From Favolaschia claudopus (lineage: Eukaryota; Basidiomycota; Agaricomycetes; Agaricales; Mycenaceae): a stretch of DNA of 64,000 nt. Positions 62,690 to 64,000 of the stretch are shown here, piece after piece; position 1 is the first letter of the stretch, and every line of letters begins with the position of its first letter. The translations under genes and the position numbers were made by a program. The notes beneath the pieces were generated by a model, which was given only the letters and a program-made list of their open reading frames with translations, was not told where the DNA came from and did not search any database. The stretch covers positions 1,922,001 through 1,986,000 of the forward strand of contig JAWWNJ010000008.1 of assembly GCA_037176885.1 (NCBI GenBank), given 5' to 3'.

Positions 62690-64000
62690 ATTAAAACGAA
62701 ACGCGAGCACGTGATAATGTTACGCTGTGATAGCGTGTCAATAAATCTTGCTTCCGAACCGTGACGCGATCGTCCTCGCCTGAAGCGATCCAAACCACAG
62801 GTAACCGCCCAAAAATGTTCTTACGGACTTCTGCTCTATCAGAATGCCTTGACTATCTGTTATCCTCTTGGAATGGGGCTCCTCCACACCAACCGTCCCT
62901 CCAGGCAAGTCTGATTTGCTGCTTCAAAATTTCAAGAACGGATCCTGGAGGTGGTGCGCTTGGGCAGGCGTGGTTAGTCACTTTTCAAAAGATACTTTAG
63001 GCAGATTGCCCTGTCTCTGAACGCTGGCCGCGTTTTCTACTCTCTTTTAATGCCAGGCGCGTACTAATGGTGGCTTGGTGCTGGCTGCGAATTGCACCGC
63101 AACTCCCCTGATCACCAAACTGGTGGTCCAGATGCTGTCCCACCGTCCCGTCTGCTTCCAGAGTGATCAACCGGCGCTCACCAGCCTTGGCTCTCATAAT
63201 CAGACGATTCATCTCGCTCTCATCTGTGATAAACGACTCGGACGATACACCAATTTTGAGTGGGTTGAAGATCTTGCTGAACTTGTATATAGTCCTCATA
63301 TCCGTCTCTCTATGTTACGCTAATTCGTGCTAAGCCTCTGGCCTCTGTGGTCAACTTCAATTCAACATGATCCAGAAACTGAACGTGCCGCCGTCGATTT
63401 TTTCCACCCCGTTTACGCGTTTACAGGACGAAACCGCTCTCTGAATGGTTCAGGTGCAGTGATGTCCTCTGACCATAATGTGATCAATGTCTGTCGTCGC
63501 GTTCGTGCTGAGCGCTGAGCGTCCATTCGAATCACTTTCGGTCGAGACCCGTCTAGCCGCAATTGACGCTGTTGCGCAATTTTCTCTCAGTTTTCTCCCA
63601 GATTAATATTGAGATTCATTGAGGCTTGGATGTATCTTCAAGAGCAGATTGAGAGCGTTGGCATCCTCGAATTAGTGCGGCCAAATATCGATATTTATAT
63701 ACGACCACTGCAAGGTATTTTTAGCTTCTCGTTTTCACCGTCACGCAAGTTGTCGATCCAACACTTTGTTCTGTGCCTTGCAGAGCCCAGGCTATCTTTG
63801 CTCTTCATTGGTTTCGATGTGGTAGTAACCAGTGGTACGCTGGCGGGCCAGATGGGGTGTTTTGAGTGTCTACACCAAGTGATTGATGTTGTCAAGGTAA
63901 GGGATCAAAGCACACGATGATGGACATCCTCTCTCTTCAAGCTTGTGCCTCTACCATCTCTTACCTTCCACTCCTTTGTTCATAGCGCGATGGCATTCTC
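62690..64000. other. Window end, no supported gene
   Basis: Several short plus-strand ORFs (62761-63000, 63075-63323, 63609-63920) could be exons of a gene continuing to the right, but none shows a motif and splice joins cannot be anchored. Left uncalled. Confidence 0.35.

Overview
This is genomic DNA of a filamentous basidiomycete, most likely a wood- or litter-decaying Agaricomycete. The evidence is genes cut by many short (about 45-70 nt) GT-AG introns, compact spacing, a full-length cellobiose dehydrogenase of the basidiomycete (class I) layout, hydrophobin-like cysteine modules, and orthologues of fungal housekeeping genes. No rRNA, tRNA or CRISPR was seen. Exon coordinates were deduced by eye from splice signals, reading phase and remembered protein families. 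For most genes the summed exon length is divisible by three and the length matches the family.

Layout. 0-3.2 kb: 5' part of an Hsp110 co-chaperone (-) and a secreted GH28 pectinase (-). 4.2-5.7 kb: divergent pair NAA38 (-) / DPM1 (+). 6.4-12.9 kb: translation and ribosome-biogenesis block, with eIF3e (-) and UTP7 (+) sharing a 75-bp divergent promoter, a foldback MITE just behind UTP7, then SOF1 (-). 14.8-26.8 kb: one 11-exon gene predicted to encode a secreted protein of about 3,836 residues. It has two nine-cysteine hydrophobin-like modules embedded in enormous Ser-Arg/Ala repeat blocks, followed by Ala/Pro/Ser, Thr-rich and Asn-rich tails; it is the most unusual object in the window. 27.3-28.0 kb: ribosomal protein uS11 (RPS14, -). 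29.5-30.5 kb: CmcJ/AsaB-like oxygenase-family protein (-).

31.2-36.75 kb is a repeat island: one copy of a dispersed CTCAAG-rich repeat family, directly followed by a 4.3-kb element bounded by about 95-bp terminal inverted repeats with no recognisable transposase. Further copies of the CTCAAG family lie at about 41.9 and 51.4-52.8 kb.

37.3-40.1 kb: sterol-glucosyltransferase-like UGT with an extra C-terminal domain (+). 42.7-46.5 kb: cellobiose dehydrogenase (-). 47.6-48.8 kb: SPG1/TEM1 GTPase (+). 49.9-51.3 kb: geranylgeranyl diphosphate synthase (+). 53.1-56.6 kb: 20-exon GH95 alpha-L-fucosidase (-). 57.4-59.7 kb: YPK/Gad8-type AGC kinase (-). 60.0-61.7 kb: Cid1-type non-canonical nucleotidyltransferase (-). 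The last 1.3 kb shows no gene I can support.

Functional themes: two SSU-processome WD40 proteins (UTP7, SOF1) sit in one ribosome/translation neighbourhood with eIF3e and uS11. Three secreted carbohydrate-active enzymes (GH28, CDH, GH95) fit plant cell wall degradation. DPM1 and NAA38 serve glycosylation and N-terminal acetylation; SPG1 and YPK serve septation and TORC2 signalling.
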